From positions 176,437,027 to 176,501,026 of the forward strand of contig CM069432.1 of the NCBI GenBank assembly GCA_035610365.1: a stretch of DNA of 64,000 nucleotides, in the 5' to 3' direction. The position numbers and the translations under genes are program-made. Numbering within the stretch: the stretch's first letter is position 1; each line of letters begins with the position of its first letter. The notes beneath the pieces are model-generated. The model did no database searches and was not told the DNA's origin. It saw only the letters and a list, made by a program, of their open reading frames with translations. Shown here piece by piece: positions 9,456 through 23,600 of this stretch. This DNA is from Aquatica leii. Taxonomy: Eukaryota > Arthropoda > Insecta > Coleoptera > Lampyridae.

Positions 9456-12400
9456 AAAAAATATACAAACATCGCAAATCTTACAACTATCGGAAGGTGT
9501 TGAAAACAAACACAATATGACATACGTAATATAATGAACAAGACTTATTACGATTTTCAAAAATAAAAATGCATACATAAATAATAAAAAACACAAATTA
9601 CTAATATTCTAGGTGCATATTTCTTGTTGCAAAGTTTGTTGCTTTCGATGCCGATACGTCCCGGAGGCGCTAAAATGCAATAATATACGTTATCAAAATT
9701 AAAAACCCAAACAAATAAATGATGGTACTCATGTACTTTTTTTGTTTTTAATAATGTTTGGTTAATTTGGGCACATACATATATTAAGATAAGTCTAAAT
9801 AATTAAGTAAATAATTGACTAATGCATTTGATTTTTATTTAACTTAGTACTTAAAAAACTTGTTCACTGTTCACCAACCAGCGCACCCTCAGCAATTACA
9901 CGGTGTAACTACTAAATCCTCACAGACATTTACAATTTCAGTGTGTATTAATATAAGAAAATTCAAAATTGTAAATTTTAAAAAGTAAAACGAAGGTAAT
10001 ATGTTGAAGTAAACATTTGACTCCAAGAGAATTGACTAACGTTTGAGCAACTAGCTATCCCGCTGTTTACATCAAATTCGCAAAGTAAAGTTTATGGAGA
10101 CTATTAGCAGTTGATACTATCGGGGTCCCGGAACGTGACCGCGCAAACGTAACGAACGGCTATAGCGCGCTTATAGTTACCTGTCCGATCTATGGATGAA
10201 AAAACGCGTTTAATTTGGTTGTATCATACAAAAATCGTTTATGCGTTTAGTGATTTTGTAAACGTTTATAATAATATAAACGTTTAAATGGTTACACGTT
10301 TAAAAGTTTCATCCCTAGTCCAAAAGCACCTTAATGTATTTCAGATGAGCGACAAAAAAACCGCCTACCAATGCGTAGTACACTATGTACTCCCACTGCA
10401 TTAATGTTTATTTTGCATTTGCGACATTTGCGTGAATAACATCAGTTATATTCATTTCAATTTAGATTTAATAATTACCAATGTAAAAACAAATAAATTA
10501 TGACTATAATTAAAAAAAAATAGGGGTACCTAAGTAGGTATATCATTATTTTAACAAGATTTTAAAAAACTAAGAAAGTAATTAAACTAAGTTTAATAAA
10601 CATGAAATTCTCGTTTACGGTCATGCGTATTTTCTGTCTTAGTACTGCAAATGCGTTCTCACTCTAAGATGTCCGCATCCAGTGTTAATTCTTAAATGTT
10701 TTCTTACATTTGTCAAGCTGTACCTGCTGTACCTACTGGCCCATCCCAAGTACCTATCATGTGTTGATCTTTCCTCGTTTTGTTTTTGTTTGGTTCTGCA
10801 CATAACGTCGCCATCGCGCGGTGAGACAAATTAGATATATGGGGTGATTATGCAACGTGTTTGAAAAAACTTTTCAAACAAAAGATGCTTGCTACGATTA
10901 GTTCTATAGCTTTAAAATATTACTATTCTCTGTACGGCGAACAGGTAGCGTTAAATCCCTTCCAATAAATCCGCGCTAAATTTGAATAATTTTTATTTAT
11001 TTGCTAAAATTTTTAAGTCAGTATCATGTTTGACTTTTTGGTTACCTTATTCGCCGTTTTAAGTTTCTGTAATTTCTATTCATTTAACAAATCTTAAATG
11101 TTTTTTAATAAAGAATGTTATTTAAACTGTTATAAAATATGTCATAATTTTAATTCGTCAAATTCGTTAATATGCAAAAATTTAATGAAGCCCTCGTTTA
11201 TTCGCGTTTTAAATGTTTGGTTGTTCCCTCCAAGTGTTATTTGATCAATTTTTAAAATAAATTGTAAACTAAATTAATAAATAAAGTTGTATCCGCATTT
11301 ATTTGTTATAAGTGTAATTTTTAATATTGTACATTTATTGAAAATTATACGTTTTTCTACGCACTTTAATTTTTAATGTCTATAATATACATTACATAAT
11401 TTTTATTGCGCTTTTACTAATTGGAGCCGTGTAAACTTGTCTCTTTAGACATTGGTTTAAATTGTCATACAAAATTGAAGGAGGGGCTTAACTCTAACTT
11501 TTTGCCGTACAGTGTATAGACATAATATCGATGAGGTGAGAAAAAAAATTCTCGTTACAGTATTAGTTCCGATAGCGCTTTTGCCACAAACAATGTAAAA
11601 CGGTGCAAGATAGAGAAAAATTGCACATAAACATTTTTATAGAGGACAAAATTTATTATACAAAATTCGCAAAAGGGTACAATTACCTTCAATAGTTTAG
11701 AAGACACAAGTGTGCAAAGTTGCACAAAAATGTCTCACGTTACAATAATATTCTGTAACTCTTTAACTATTAGATATAATTATACACTTCCGCGGACTTT
11801 TTTGTAGTTAACTTTGTGCTCTATAAATAAGTGCAAGTTTATTTTAATTTATGTGCAATTTTTATCTATATTGTACTGTTTTTGCAGCGTATTTTATTTT
11901 CTGCAATTATTTTTTAGCACTGAAGAAATTAAGACTTATTATATTCTTATAACAAAACGAATCATAAAGAATATCTAGTTTAATAATAATAAACACTGCA
12001 TCCGAAAAATACAAAAAATAAAGTGAAATTGGGCACCAACAAAAGTTGCTTTGTTTTATCTGAACGTTTCATTGTTTGGTTACATGAACCTTTGAATCAA
12101 GCATATTATAAGTGTTTTCAACACTAAAATTAAATGCAAAAATTGTAAAAAGTATTTAAGTGTTGATAAAGCAAGTGATGTAAATGTGCTTTAAACATTA
12201 ATTGTAATAGTAGATTACACAAGCGAGGCAGAAAGTATTCCATTCCTGTCAAAAGAATTATAGTTTACCTAAAGCAGTAGCCTCGAGGGGAACAAATTTG
12301 TCAAATTTGACATTAACTATAACATCGTTTTTTTCAATTTCAACTGGATTTCAAAATTTTTTATATCACTTTTCTACACTAAGAGAAATGCAGTACGATC

Positions 12401-13094
12401 TACATAATACTCCGTAGTTGTTACTATAATATTGTATAAAAAATCTCTAACTGCAGTATTCCTTATTCTAGTTGTAGTCATTTACAACTACAAATTAGTA
12501 CAGCACATGTAACATACAATACAAGTACATACAATTAAATGTAAAGATATTATTTAAGTAGATTTAAAATATTTATATAGTATGATGTTTTTACAATCAT
12601 CTGTTTTTTCTTCGAGAGTTTTCATAATGGAAACTTTCGTGTTCAGTTACAGAACTAAAGATGTAGTTACATCTTTAGATATGCAAAATATTGTAACGAA
12701 TTTTATTATTAAAACTAATTAATTTTATTTATACTAAAAATATGTACACGTTTAAACTAACCAAACTGATTAAATCAAACTATCTAAGAATAAAAACTTA
12801 CGGTAATTTATATAAAATACGCTATTACTAATAGGTCCACGTTTGTTTGCTTTAAAAGTTACGTTCACTTTCCTCGATGTACACTTTGTTTATTTAAAAC
12901 TTTGCAAGTGCTAATTTTTTATTTATCTTCACCGTAACAACACTTTAACTTCATTCAGTAATTACTGCTACAGAACTGACCATCCGCATGCACGAAAACT
13001 TCTTATACATTCATGTTATCTCGTTCTAGAACATTCGCAACCTTTCTGCATTTATCGTTCGTTATCTGAAATTTGGTTTTATTCCCAAGTAGCA
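9456..13094. other. AT-rich intergenic DNA
   Basis: No gene or named element seen. A short GC-richer patch lies at about 10090-10180 and another near 10800-10830. Neither has an open frame or RNA gene that I can support. Confidence 0.5.
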
Positions 13095-13515
13095 AAAATC
13101 AGTTACAAAACGGTTGTAAAACTCTCTTGCAACTATGGTTTCAGTAAGGTATTTAGTTACAGAATCGTTGCTGAGTCTTTCCTGATACGTTGTCAATACC
13201 GGATTTGGTCAGTTGCAAGGCAACTGCAGTAATATTATAACCGTTTTACAACGTGTCTGAAACCGTTGCAATTACTACTTTGTAACTGTTTTGCAGCGTT
13301 GCTATAACGGTTTTTTACAAATCATGTTTACCTATTCTGAATCGTTTCTGTAATGGTTTATCATCACGGTTTTGTAATTGATTTGTAACATTGTAGTTAC
13401 CGTTTACAGCAACTGCTATGTAACTGTTTTGAAAACATGCTTATTACCATTATTTGAAACTACTTTATAACCGCTTTTGTTAAGCAACTTATCCAAGATT
13501 TTAGTTACTAACTGC
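13095..13515. repeat. Degenerate tandem block of AACCGTTTTNCAAC-like units
   Basis: At least nine imperfect copies of a GTAACNGTTTTGNAAC-like unit lie on both strands, for example at about 13102, 13155, 13209, 13236, 13259, 13281, 13304, 13365 and 13396. The core AACNG/CNGTT matches the MYB-family binding consensus. It may be a decayed short satellite or a transposon-internal repeat. Binding is inference. Confidence 0.6.
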
Positions 13516-16500
13516 ATCATAAAGATTAAAACAAAAGTAGAGATAAAAATATATTAATAAAAAGATACAGATATATAAAAAGTTATAATACATTTTAAAA
13601 TAAATAAACATTTTTTAAATTTTTATAGTTTCTTATAGAACTAAATTTAAACAAAAAAGATATAATAAAAGAATTTTTACATCTGTTGCAGGTAGGTAGT
13701 ACCAGTAAACAGGTTTTTACGGCAAATTTTCAAGAAAAGCGGATTATGTCTATTATTTATAAATTTTGTAAATAGTAAATGCATAAATTTTGTTAAGAGA
13801 AAAATGTCTTTGTGTTAAAAGACCATGGCGGATTAAGATATTCCTCACATGTTATATGTTAATGCGTCTACGTAATTCTTAGTTAAATATTTGTATTAGG
13901 CTACAAATGCACTTGTGCAATTATAATCGGTTCAATGATCATAATCTCGACTGGTTTTTTTGTGTTATAAATTACAATTAAGAATTACGTCAAAATTAGT
14001 TCTATTATACTAATGACATCTGTCAGAATCACTGACTTAATTTTTAATTTAAAGTTATTATCCTAAATTTTAAATTTGATTTAGTAACAGATAGAAAAGT
14101 TTTAATAATTCTAGTAGTGAAAAAAAATGTATATATACCACGGTTGAGAAGTTCATTATAACCTGCGCGATTTATATCCCTCGACCTTTCGCGTCTCGCA
14201 ATATAAAATATCGCTTAGGTTATCTTCATACACTTATCAACCTTGATATAAAATAAACTATTTTCTATTAGAAAATTAAAATAGCTTAATAATAAAATTT
14301 TATACAGTATGTAAAGGTTAATATCTAGTACGTGGGTATCTTAGAAATGGTAGAATCTAGGAAATTAGACAGAAAATTTGCATCGACGTAGTTAATTTTA
14401 TATTTAAAAGCATAGGTCATTTGATATTTCAAAAAAATTAAAATAGAGTAGTTGGTCACGACAAGTTATATGATGTTCTGACTGGCTAGAACTTTTTATT
14501 ATGAGTGACATATTGAGTTTTTAAATGTAGAATATTTCATTGTAAGAATGTTGTAAAACATATAGGTACTTAACTGATAAAATTAGACAACCAGTTAAAT
14601 AGATGTTTAACCTCTAGGTAGGTGTTATTGATAGTTACATTACAAGTAGACATTGCTTTTACATCAAAATTGTAAATACAGCTAAATATCTAAATCTTTT
14701 ATTAACAACGTAGTAAACTACATAGTAAATCAAAGACTAGTCAGGAGACGTCACTGAACATAACGCAACTTGATTTTTGACCATAAAGTTACCTAAAAAG
14801 TAAAATGTACTAGAAACTATAGTTACAGTGGAATAGAAAAAACTTTTATTTTAAATCTTTAAATTGCAGCAGCAAAATTATTGCAAAAAATTTCTTAAAA
14901 AAGATAACGAAATTTAAATTGTAATCGTAGTTCTTACAAACTTAAAAAAAAACTTTATAAGATAAATTCTTTTAAAATTATAGGTTTTATAATAAGAAAT
15001 GTAGAAAATTATCTTTAACGTTTGACTACATAAGTGTGCAAAAGTTAAACAAAGAAAATAAAAAAAATATTTTAAATGTGGTAAACAAAAAGTGTGCGTT
15101 AAGGGAATTAATTATACAACACAACCTTGAAATCTGCAAAATTTAATTAAACCTAAAGAAGTGCACAAAAAGCAAACGTAAAGTTGGTGAATATAATACA
15201 AGTATTTAATTAACTTAATCAACTTTAATTCAATACATTAAAATCTATGTTTAATTAATTCTACAAGTGCAGCGTTTTAATTTAGTGAACGTGACCTTTA
15301 TAGAACCAAATTTTATTTATAGGGTGCAGTAAAACAGTTTCCATTAGTCTCATGACACTTATTTCCATGCAGGGTTAAAGATAATACGAGTAATTCAAAG
15401 TATGGTCAATTTTAAGTATATAGTATGTGAAAGAATATATTTCCAAAAGAATTTAGAAGAAATAATGCGTTTTTTAAAAACAATGTGAAACTTTATATAA
15501 GCTGAAAAAAATGCTTTGAAAATATATAAATTGTTTTTAATTCATGTAAGTAACAGTCTCAATTCTTTTACATTACGTTACTAAATATAAATTCATCAAC
15601 TTTATTGAGGTCAGATAATTGAATTGCTAGAATCCTAAACTTAAGCTAGAATATTGCGAGTTGTATGAATTAGAAGAGATTCACTCAATAGAACTTTTTT
15701 ATGTAAACAATAAGAGATGTGCTTAAAATCTAAAATGCTTTATAAAATTAGATTATTAACCCAAAAATATCGTTTAATTTCAATTAAAATGGTTAAGTTC
15801 TATTGCATTATTGTTTTTGCACAGTAGTGCAAAATAATTAAACAACAGTAAAATAACTAAGGTACCAAATATAATTAATAACAAAAAATAATTTTACAAG
15901 TAGACAGGTTACAAATTTGAGTAATTAAACTATTAATGAGAATTTTATGGCACCTAATTGTTAAAGCTATTACTAATTTTCACTTTTTACAATTTATTTT
16001 CTCAATTTAATTTTCATTTTTTGGTCAACACAGTAAGTTTACTAAGAACAAATAAAATGTTATAGAAGTTATTGTGAGATGACTACGGTACGGACGTTTT
16101 GTCTTATTAGAAGCTAAGCAGCACTAGAGTACTTATGATATGTTTCCATTTCGTACATAAATGCAACATATTTATACACACATTCAGTATAACAATGCAA
16201 ACATATCAAATAAAGGTTTTGTTATGAAGTTAAAATACACAAACAGCACAAATCTTAGGATGTCTTACATTATATTAAGATTAAAAAGTATAATTGTATT
16301 TTGAATGCTGTGCTTTTTTACAAACTCATTTTATCAATTAGGATTAATGTACTAACATGGAAATACTTTAGTATGATGTCATAGAAATGAAAATGTATGT
16401 GTTTCTGTTGATGTAAACAAGAGTTTTTGATGTTGTTATTGAAAGAAATGTGTGCTGTTTTTACTATAGCTCGGTTCAAATAAAATTAGGAACGTCAATT

Positions 16501-17714
16501 ATTTTTTGCGCAACTAATATGTACCCAACATTTTTGTTTGATTAAACATGCTTATCAAAATTCATGTATTAAAAATCTCACGTTTGATGATCAAAACTGT
16601 ATTAGTTATCTTTTAACTCCACAGAAGATTTTGACCGTAAGCGTAATCTAAAATTGAAATCAATAGCCAAGCTTAATTATAATATAAAAATGTAGGTGGT
16701 ATAAATTTTTAGTATTGAATTCATTCAATTTTTTTTTAAATAAACATTTCTACAATAAAATAATTAGTTAAAAAACTTTAGTAAACGTATATACTATGAG
16801 TGTACGCTACTGTAGTCTAAACGCGACGCAAGAGGCTGGGTTATACATAAATTTTTACTTGCGTTGATCCTTTTTTTGTTTGGTATCTACTATAGTAGTT
16901 TTGTTTGTTTATTTTAAATTCAGTTATAAAAAATCATGTTTGTTTTTTTCTTAAGGCTGATTTCTCACCAGGCAAAACTTGTAGATCATTTCATGTGCTT
17001 ACTTATTAACCGATTGAGTCGGGATTTTTTGCAGTAAATTTTGTATATAAATACGAACAGAACGCTTAAGCTTAATTATTTGTTTTTTTAAAATCAAATG
17101 TTTTAAAATATTATCTAAACATTTTGTTTGAAAAAGTAATATTAAAAAACAACCCTAACAAATGGTTTATTAGTTTTACCACTTTGGTTTTTAAATCACT
17201 GAAATTTCTTTATGATATCTGGTATGTATAACATAAGCGTAGTTGGCAAGAGTAAGAATATCGTGCTGCAAAACATAACTAAACTCTAACATAAATGATC
17301 TTGTTACCAGAGTAAATATTGTTTTTTTTAATTTGCGTTTATAATTACTTCATTCTGACAACGAAAACAGTTTTACAATGTAGCTTATTGTAACCCCGTT
17401 TTTAGTAAAATTGTTGTTCTCATAAGTGGCAACATTGCAATTTTTACACGAATGTTGTCAAAATCACAAATGTCATTTGTCAATGCGGTTAAAAATAAGA
17501 AGGAATTAAGAGCTATTAGTCTTCATGAGCTTAGAAATTTGAGTTGTCCTGAAAAAAATTGAAAATAAACTAATTTTATATGTTTCATCTCGATACTATA
17601 CAAAGATAACACCTAAATAACCATTACAACAATTTACTATTAACTTTGTAAAATTAAGGTATTAGTAACAAAGAAAATTTATTTCAAAGGTGAAAAACAA
17701 ACGCAACCCACATA
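13516..17714. other. AT-rich intergenic DNA with one hairpin
   Basis: No gene seen. The only structure I can support is a palindrome at 14158-14223, listed separately. Confidence 0.5.
14158..14223. repeat. CpG-cored palindromic hairpin
   Basis: Arms ATAACCTGCGCGAT and ATCGCTTAGGTTAT enclose a CpG-rich loop (CCCTCGACCTTTCGCGTCTCG). The plan is the same as at 26749, 40965, 45505 and 49753: AT-rich arms and a CG-rich tip. Confidence 0.6.
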
Positions 17715-17985
17715 ACACAAAAAGGTCCATTACATATGCAATGAATGTGATGTTCATGGATTATGGAGGTTTAATGTACATCCACAATAAACATTATGGA
17801 TCTCATATGGAGTTACAATGGATGTGACATTTCGTTAAATATGACCTCCACTGTATATCCACGGTACCTCCATTTCTATTCCAGAAGGTATAGATTATGG
17901 AGTTGCAATGGACGTGTTATTTCATCAGATATAACCTATATTGCATATCCACTGTCTTCCAAATATACTCTTGTATGTAGATTGA
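17715..17985. repeat. Tandem repeat, unit about 91 bases
   Basis: Two clear units start near 17808 and 17899 (GGAGTTACAATGGATGTG and GGAGTTGCAATGGACGTG). Each ends with TATATCCACNGT about 50 bases on. A partial third unit lies upstream. The frame at 17796-17999 is open only because the repeat lacks stops in it; its translation shows the repeat (LWSYNGCDIS and LWSCNGRVIS). Related short phrases recur at 25563-25680. Confidence 0.6.
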
Positions 17986-18583
17986 AATATTTATTTTAGA
18001 TATTGGTACTTAGGTTAAAATAAACTAAAAAAAATTATTATATTTACTGTTTACTTTTTGATTATAAAATATATATAGAAATATAAAAATAATGTCAGTG
18101 TCTGTCTTGAAGTTTCTCTAAATTGATCGTTTCCTGAAAAAAATAAAAAATGTACAATAACTATTCTAGAAAGCAATTATATAATCACAAAGGGCGCCCA
18201 CAGTGAAAATAATTCATAAACTTTAATACCTCTGTAGTAGTTTGTATATAAATGTTTATATCACTAACGAAAAACGCTAAATCACTAACCTCGCGAACTA
18301 CCATAATGTGATCACAATGCTTTATGGGTAAGAAATGGCGGCGTTGCCGATAATATTCAAATTTCCTATATAATCATGAATTGAAACTTGTCTGTAATGT
18401 TAGTGATATAAAGGTAGTTACATAACTATCAATTATACATAAAATAGTAAATGAATGTATGGAATGTTATACATATTAAGTAATTAAAGCGGCAACATTT
18501 ACTATAATGAACTAATAAGATAAGAAACGAATTTTTTCGGTACCAAATCATAAATTCGAATTATTATAATTATTATATATTAT
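17986..18583. other. AT-rich DNA before element 2
   Basis: No gene seen. A 14-bp inverted repeat, TTTATATCACTAAC and its complement, lies near 18256 and 18400, suggesting a small palindromic insertion. An AAATGGCGGCG patch sits near 18335. Confidence 0.4.
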
Positions 18584-19054
18584 TGAAACGTCCGAGAAAT
18601 TACTTGCAAATGCAAGAGCCTTCTAGAACTGTTATCTAGTTTCTAGAAGGTATAGCGAAAAGTGAGGAACGATCGAGAAGAATACGCCGATGTCTATAAA
18701 AGCCGAAGATGGAAATCGTAGGTCAGTTATTGCTGGAATGTGAATACATGCAGTATTAAGAAGATTATCAAGTTGAAATAAATACGTATCGTTAGCACGC
18801 GCGACGTTTTAAATAAATAACAGTGTACATCGAGTGAACGTGACTTATAGTGTAAACAAATCCGAGGACGTTATCTTATCTCGTGTTAGTTATCTTAAGT
18901 GTTATACAACGGTTATACATAAATTATAGTGTAAGTGTTTTTATTATTAGATTTAATTAGTTCCGTTAATTTAAAAGTATACATATTTCTATAAAAGTAA
19001 ACGTAGTTTTAGTCGTTATAAATAAATTAGTTTTTAATAAATAAAGACGTAACA
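18584..19054 (+). repeat. 5' LTR of element 2
   Basis: A 471-base repeat identical in length to 24840-25310. Differences seen: AAGGTATAG/AAGATATAG, AATACGCC/AATTCGCC and TCTATAAAAG/TCTACAAAAG. Confidence 0.95.
18695..18728 (+). promoter_or_regulatory. TATA box plus initiator in LTR of element 2
   Basis: TATAAAA at 18695 and TCAGTT at 18723, with the initiator A 30 bases after the TATA start. This is the canonical arthropod Pol II arrangement. It is repeated in the 3' LTR at 24951 and 24979. Confidence 0.7.
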
Positions 19055-19075
19055 GTGGTGTCAGGTGTGGGGTAT
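19055..19075 (+). other. Primer-binding site of element 2
   Basis: TGGTGTCAGGTGTGG follows the LTR end after one base. It is placed as expected for a tRNA primer. I could not assign the tRNA. Confidence 0.6.
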
Positions 19076-19396
19076 CAAACCGTTCGCGATTTTTAGTGTG
19101 AATACCATTAAGTTATTTGATATCGCACCCGTAATAAAAACATTGCGTAAATATCTGTTGAGATTCGCTATACGCGTGTTTATTTATAAAGTTAATATAT
19201 TGTTTATTAAACTTTTTCTTTTAACAAGTGCGTGATCGCGATATTATTTAAATTCGTTTTCGTGGTTTAATATTAACAAGTGGATAGTTATTAAATTTTG
19301 TGTTATATAAAAACTGCATTTTAATAAGTAGTGTATTGAAACTTTATATTCGTGTTATATTTAAATTTATGCCGGTGACGCGTTTGCAAAAGAAAA

Positions 19397-20640
19397 ATGG
19401 ATGCAAACTATTTGAATTTCTTTGAATCGATAAAAATGGTCAAGAATCGATGAATAGAAAAATGGAAGAAAATTCGCAGAAAATAGAGGAAAAGTTTTAC
19501 GAAAATTCGCAGAAAATTGAAGAAAAACTCTCCGAACATTCTCAGAAAATGGAAGAAAATTCTAGAGAAATGGAAGAAAAGTTGTTGGAAAATTCTAGAA
19601 GTTTAAAAGAAGAAATACGAACGAGCATAGAAAATCAAATTAAAATTGTTCAAGAGGAAACCCAAGCAGACATGTTAAACTTAAAAGAAGAAATTTGCGA
19701 TTCTGTGAATGACATAATAGAAGAGAAGTTAAATGAAAATTCAAGAACCATAGAAGACAAGATAGAGAAAAAATTGAGAGAAAGAATACAACTGCTTGAA
19801 GAAAGAATGGCGCAAATGAATTACCATGGCGAAGGAAGTGTCACGAGTGAAGATTTAATAATGGACCGCCGGGATGAAAGCACTCACAAGTTCAAAGTTG
19901 TACCTCCGAATGTTGATGGTAAAGTTCCATGGTCAACCTACTACAAGCAGTTTGAAGCCGCAGCTACTGCTAATGGTTGGAGCAACAAGCAGAAAGCGAC
20001 GTCTTTAATAGTGTCCTTACGTGGAGAAGCGCTGGGAATTTTACAAACTGTTCCTGACCACCTACAAGAAAATTACGAACTTTTAGTTGCACGTTTAGAA
20101 ATGAGATATGGAGATGCTCATCTTCAACAAGTCTATCAAGCTCAAATTAAAAGTCGGGTTCAAAAAGCTGCCGAAAGTCTTCAAGAGTTTGAGGCTGACA
20201 TCGCCAGATTAACACGGCTTGCGTATCCTACAGCACCAGATACCTTCTGGAGCAGTTGGCTATTCAAAACTTTCGTAGACGGCTCCGAGACAACAAAACG
20301 CAGCAGACTCTACGGTTAGCACGACCGAAGACATTGGATGACGCTTTGGTGCATGCTTTGGAGTTTGAAGCAGCAAAACAAGCATCGCAACGAGATGGTC
20401 ATAGACTCTGCTGTGCTACAGAAGTACCCGCGCAGACACTGGAAAGCATCGAGGAGATAGCGCGACGAATACTTCGGGAAAGAGGAGTGACAGCTTTGAA
20501 CTGCGATGAAATAGGCCATGTACGACGGCATCGTACCAAACCTAAGAAGAGGACTAGAAGAGCCCTTGAAAATTTGGAACGAGGCGAGCGAAAGAAACAA
20601 AAAGTAATCTCATCTAGTCAAACTCCGGAGGTTACAATCC
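19397..20640 (+). pseudogene. gag: gag of element 2, frameshifted
   Basis: Capsid polyprotein. The likely start is ATG 19397. The frame breaks after 17 codons near 19445 and continues from 19450 for 289 codons. The N-terminal part is a striking coiled coil of imperfect repeats (NSQKIEEK, HSQKMEEN, NSREMEEK, NSRSLKEE). Residues about 150-270 carry the Ty3 gag core (WSTYYKQFEAAA, then a TSLIVSLRGEALGIL-like helix). A second break near 20245 moves the frame again. The C-terminal part contains NCDEIGHVRRH, a zinc knuckle that seems to have lost its first and last cysteines, then a basic stretch. Confidence 0.85.
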
Positions 20641-23600
20641 AAATGGCATCGTCTAGAGAGCAATTGCATAGCATTTATCTCGATGGCAAGATCAATGGGA
20701 GAAGCGTCCAGTTACTGGTTGACACGGGAGCGACGAAGGCCATCATTCGTCCTGACATCTTATTCCAAAACCGGAGGACATCACCAGTAACAGTACGAGT
20801 TCGAACAGCGACGGGGCGCGGAATACCTACTCACGGACAAGTCAAAGTAACCATAGTTTTGGGAAATGGAGTACTCGACCATCAAGTACTGGTAGCCGAC
20901 ATCACGGGCTGAAGTTATCCTGGGAATGGACGTGATAAAGAAGTATGGGTTCCATTTGGATATGAAGAACGATGTCCTGAAGATCGACAATGAAGAAATT
21001 CCTTTTCATTCGTCAGAGAAGGCAGCCGTTCGAGTCTTATTGAGTGAAGACGTGACTCTGCCTGCAAGGACTGAAAGTGTGGTGATGGCACGCCTGGATG
21101 GAAGTCTCCGGGAAGGCTACATACGCGCGATTGAACCAATGGAGGGCGGCTTAGTTGAAAAGGGACTACTCGTTGGCAGAACGTTAGTACGAGTAAAGAA
21201 CACGATGCCAGTAAGGATCCTAAACATCAACCCAGATCCTGTAACGCTGAAAAAGAAGACCGTGGTAGGCCAATGCACGCCAGTATCACAAATTGTGAGA
21301 TGCGTGAAGTCGAACGAAGATACGTCGCCGAAGAAGTGTCCACAACATCTATTGGACATTCTTACCACCAAATGCGAAAACCTCAGCCAAGACCAGCTGG
21401 CTAAAGTTAAAGTGTTGATCCAAGAGTACCAAGATGTGTTTGCGCTGGAGAGTGGCTCCAAAGGAAGAACTAACGTGGTGAAACATAAAATTAATACCGG
21501 AGACGCTCGCCCGATACGACAACATCCACGCAGACTTCCTTTGGCGAAAAGAGAAGAAGCCGAACAAATAATTACGGATATGGAGAGAGAAGGCGTGATT
21601 GAACCTTCAAGTAGTCCATGGGCATCCCCAGTGGACTCGTGAAGAAGAAGGATGGATCAACGAGGTTTTGCGTAGACTACAGGCAGCTAAACGACGTGAC
21701 CAAAAAGGACAGCTACCCTTTACCCAGAATTGACGATACGCTAGACACCCTGTCAGGATCCCAGTGGTTTTCTACGTTAGATTTAAAGAGTGGATACTGG
21801 CAGGTAGAATTAGAACCCAAGGATCGTGAAAAACAGCTTTTACGATCGGAACTGGTTTGTGGCAGTTCACTGTAATGCTCTTTCGGCCTGTGTAACGCTC
21901 CTGCAACGTTCGAGCGTTTGATGGAGACCATCTTGCGCGGATTGTCTTGGAAGACGTGCTTGGTTTACCTGGACGTGATCGTGGTTGGAAGGTCGCTTGA
22001 AGAACACTTGAGCAACTTGAAGGAAGTGTTCCAGCAATTACGTGGGGCTAACCTCAAACTGAGCCCAAAGAAGTGCCACGTATTTAAGAAGGAAGTCCAA
22101 TACCTTGGCCACGTCGTATCTAGAGATGGAGTGAGGGCTGACCCAGACAAAATCCGAGCAGTGCAAGCATGGCCAAGACCAATCGACAAACATCAGGTCC
22201 GAAGTTTCCTTGGGTTGTGCACTTATTATAGAAGATTTGTACCCGGATTTGCCAATATTGCCAAACCATTAACAAAATTAACTGAAGAAAAAGCAGAATT
22301 TAGATGGAATGAAGACTGCGAAAGTTCTTTTAATCGACTAAAACAAGCCCTAGTCACTTCGCCGATTTTGAGTTATCCAAGAGAAGATGGAAAGTTTGTT
22401 TTGGATACCGACGCAAGCAATCTGGCCATAGGCGCGGTCCTTTCGCAGATTCAAGATGGACAAGAAAAGGTTATCGCGTATTTTAGCAAGGTTTTGTCCA
22501 GGCCAGAAAGGAATTATTGCGTCACTAGGAGGGAGCTGTTAGCAGTCGTTAAGTCCATCAAACATTTCTACAAGTATTTGTATGGACGAAAGTTTCTACT
22601 GAGAACAGACCACGCCGCTCTAAAATGGCTTCTGCAGTTCCGTAACCCAGAAGGACAAGTGGCAAGATGGATCGAGAGACTGCAAGAGTATGACTATGAC
22701 ACAGAACACCGTGCCGGAAGCAGTCATCGAAACGCTGATGCCTTGTCCAGAAGACCATGTCCGGCGGACTGCAGCCATTGTTCGCGACTGGAAGAAAAAG
22801 TCGAATGTCTCCGGAGAACTGCTATGGTTAATGATGAGTGGGAACCTGAGCAGTTACGTCGCGAACAAGAAGACGATCCTGAAATAAGACTACTCCTGGA
22901 CTGGAAAGAAAGCGGCCGACGACCAACCTGGGAAGAAGTGAGTGCTTTGGGCAAAATATCAAAGCGTACTGGGCGCAGTGGGACTCCTTGATAGTAGAAG
23001 ACGGTCTTCTTAAGCGATCCCTAGAAAGTGCCGAGGGCACGGGAAACAGACTACAGCTGGTAGTGCCGAAGAGCAGGGCGACCGAAGTGTTGAAGCATCT
23101 CCACGATGGGACATCAGGAGGACACTTTGGCATTAAGAAGACGTTGGGTAAAGTGCGAGAACGATTCTACTGGATGAACTGCAAAGAGGACGTCATGAAA
23201 TGGTGCCGTAAATGCATAGTCTGCGCTTCAGCAAATGGTCCAGCGAGAAAACGCAAAGCACCCATGAAACAATACAACGTAGGAAGCCCTTTGGAAAGAG
23301 TAGCGATTGACATCGCAGGGCCGTTCCCAGAATCCGATTCGGGAAATAAATACATCTTGGTGGCGATGGATTATTTCACGAAATGGACGGAGGCTTACGC
23401 CATACGTGATCAGGAAGCAGCTACGGTCGCAGACGTATTAGTAAAGGAGTTTTTCTGCCGGTTTGGAGTTCCGTTGGAATTACCTCCGATCAAGGCCGCA
23501 ATTTTGAGTCTGGGCTGTTTCAAGAAGTTTGCCGACTGTTAGGAATTAAAAAGACTAGGACAACGCCTCTCCATCCTCAGTCTGATGGCATGGTTGAACG

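Noticed and set aside
13095..13515. CRISPR-like array
   Set aside because: Units are degenerate, irregularly spaced and in both orientations, and the sequence is eukaryotic.
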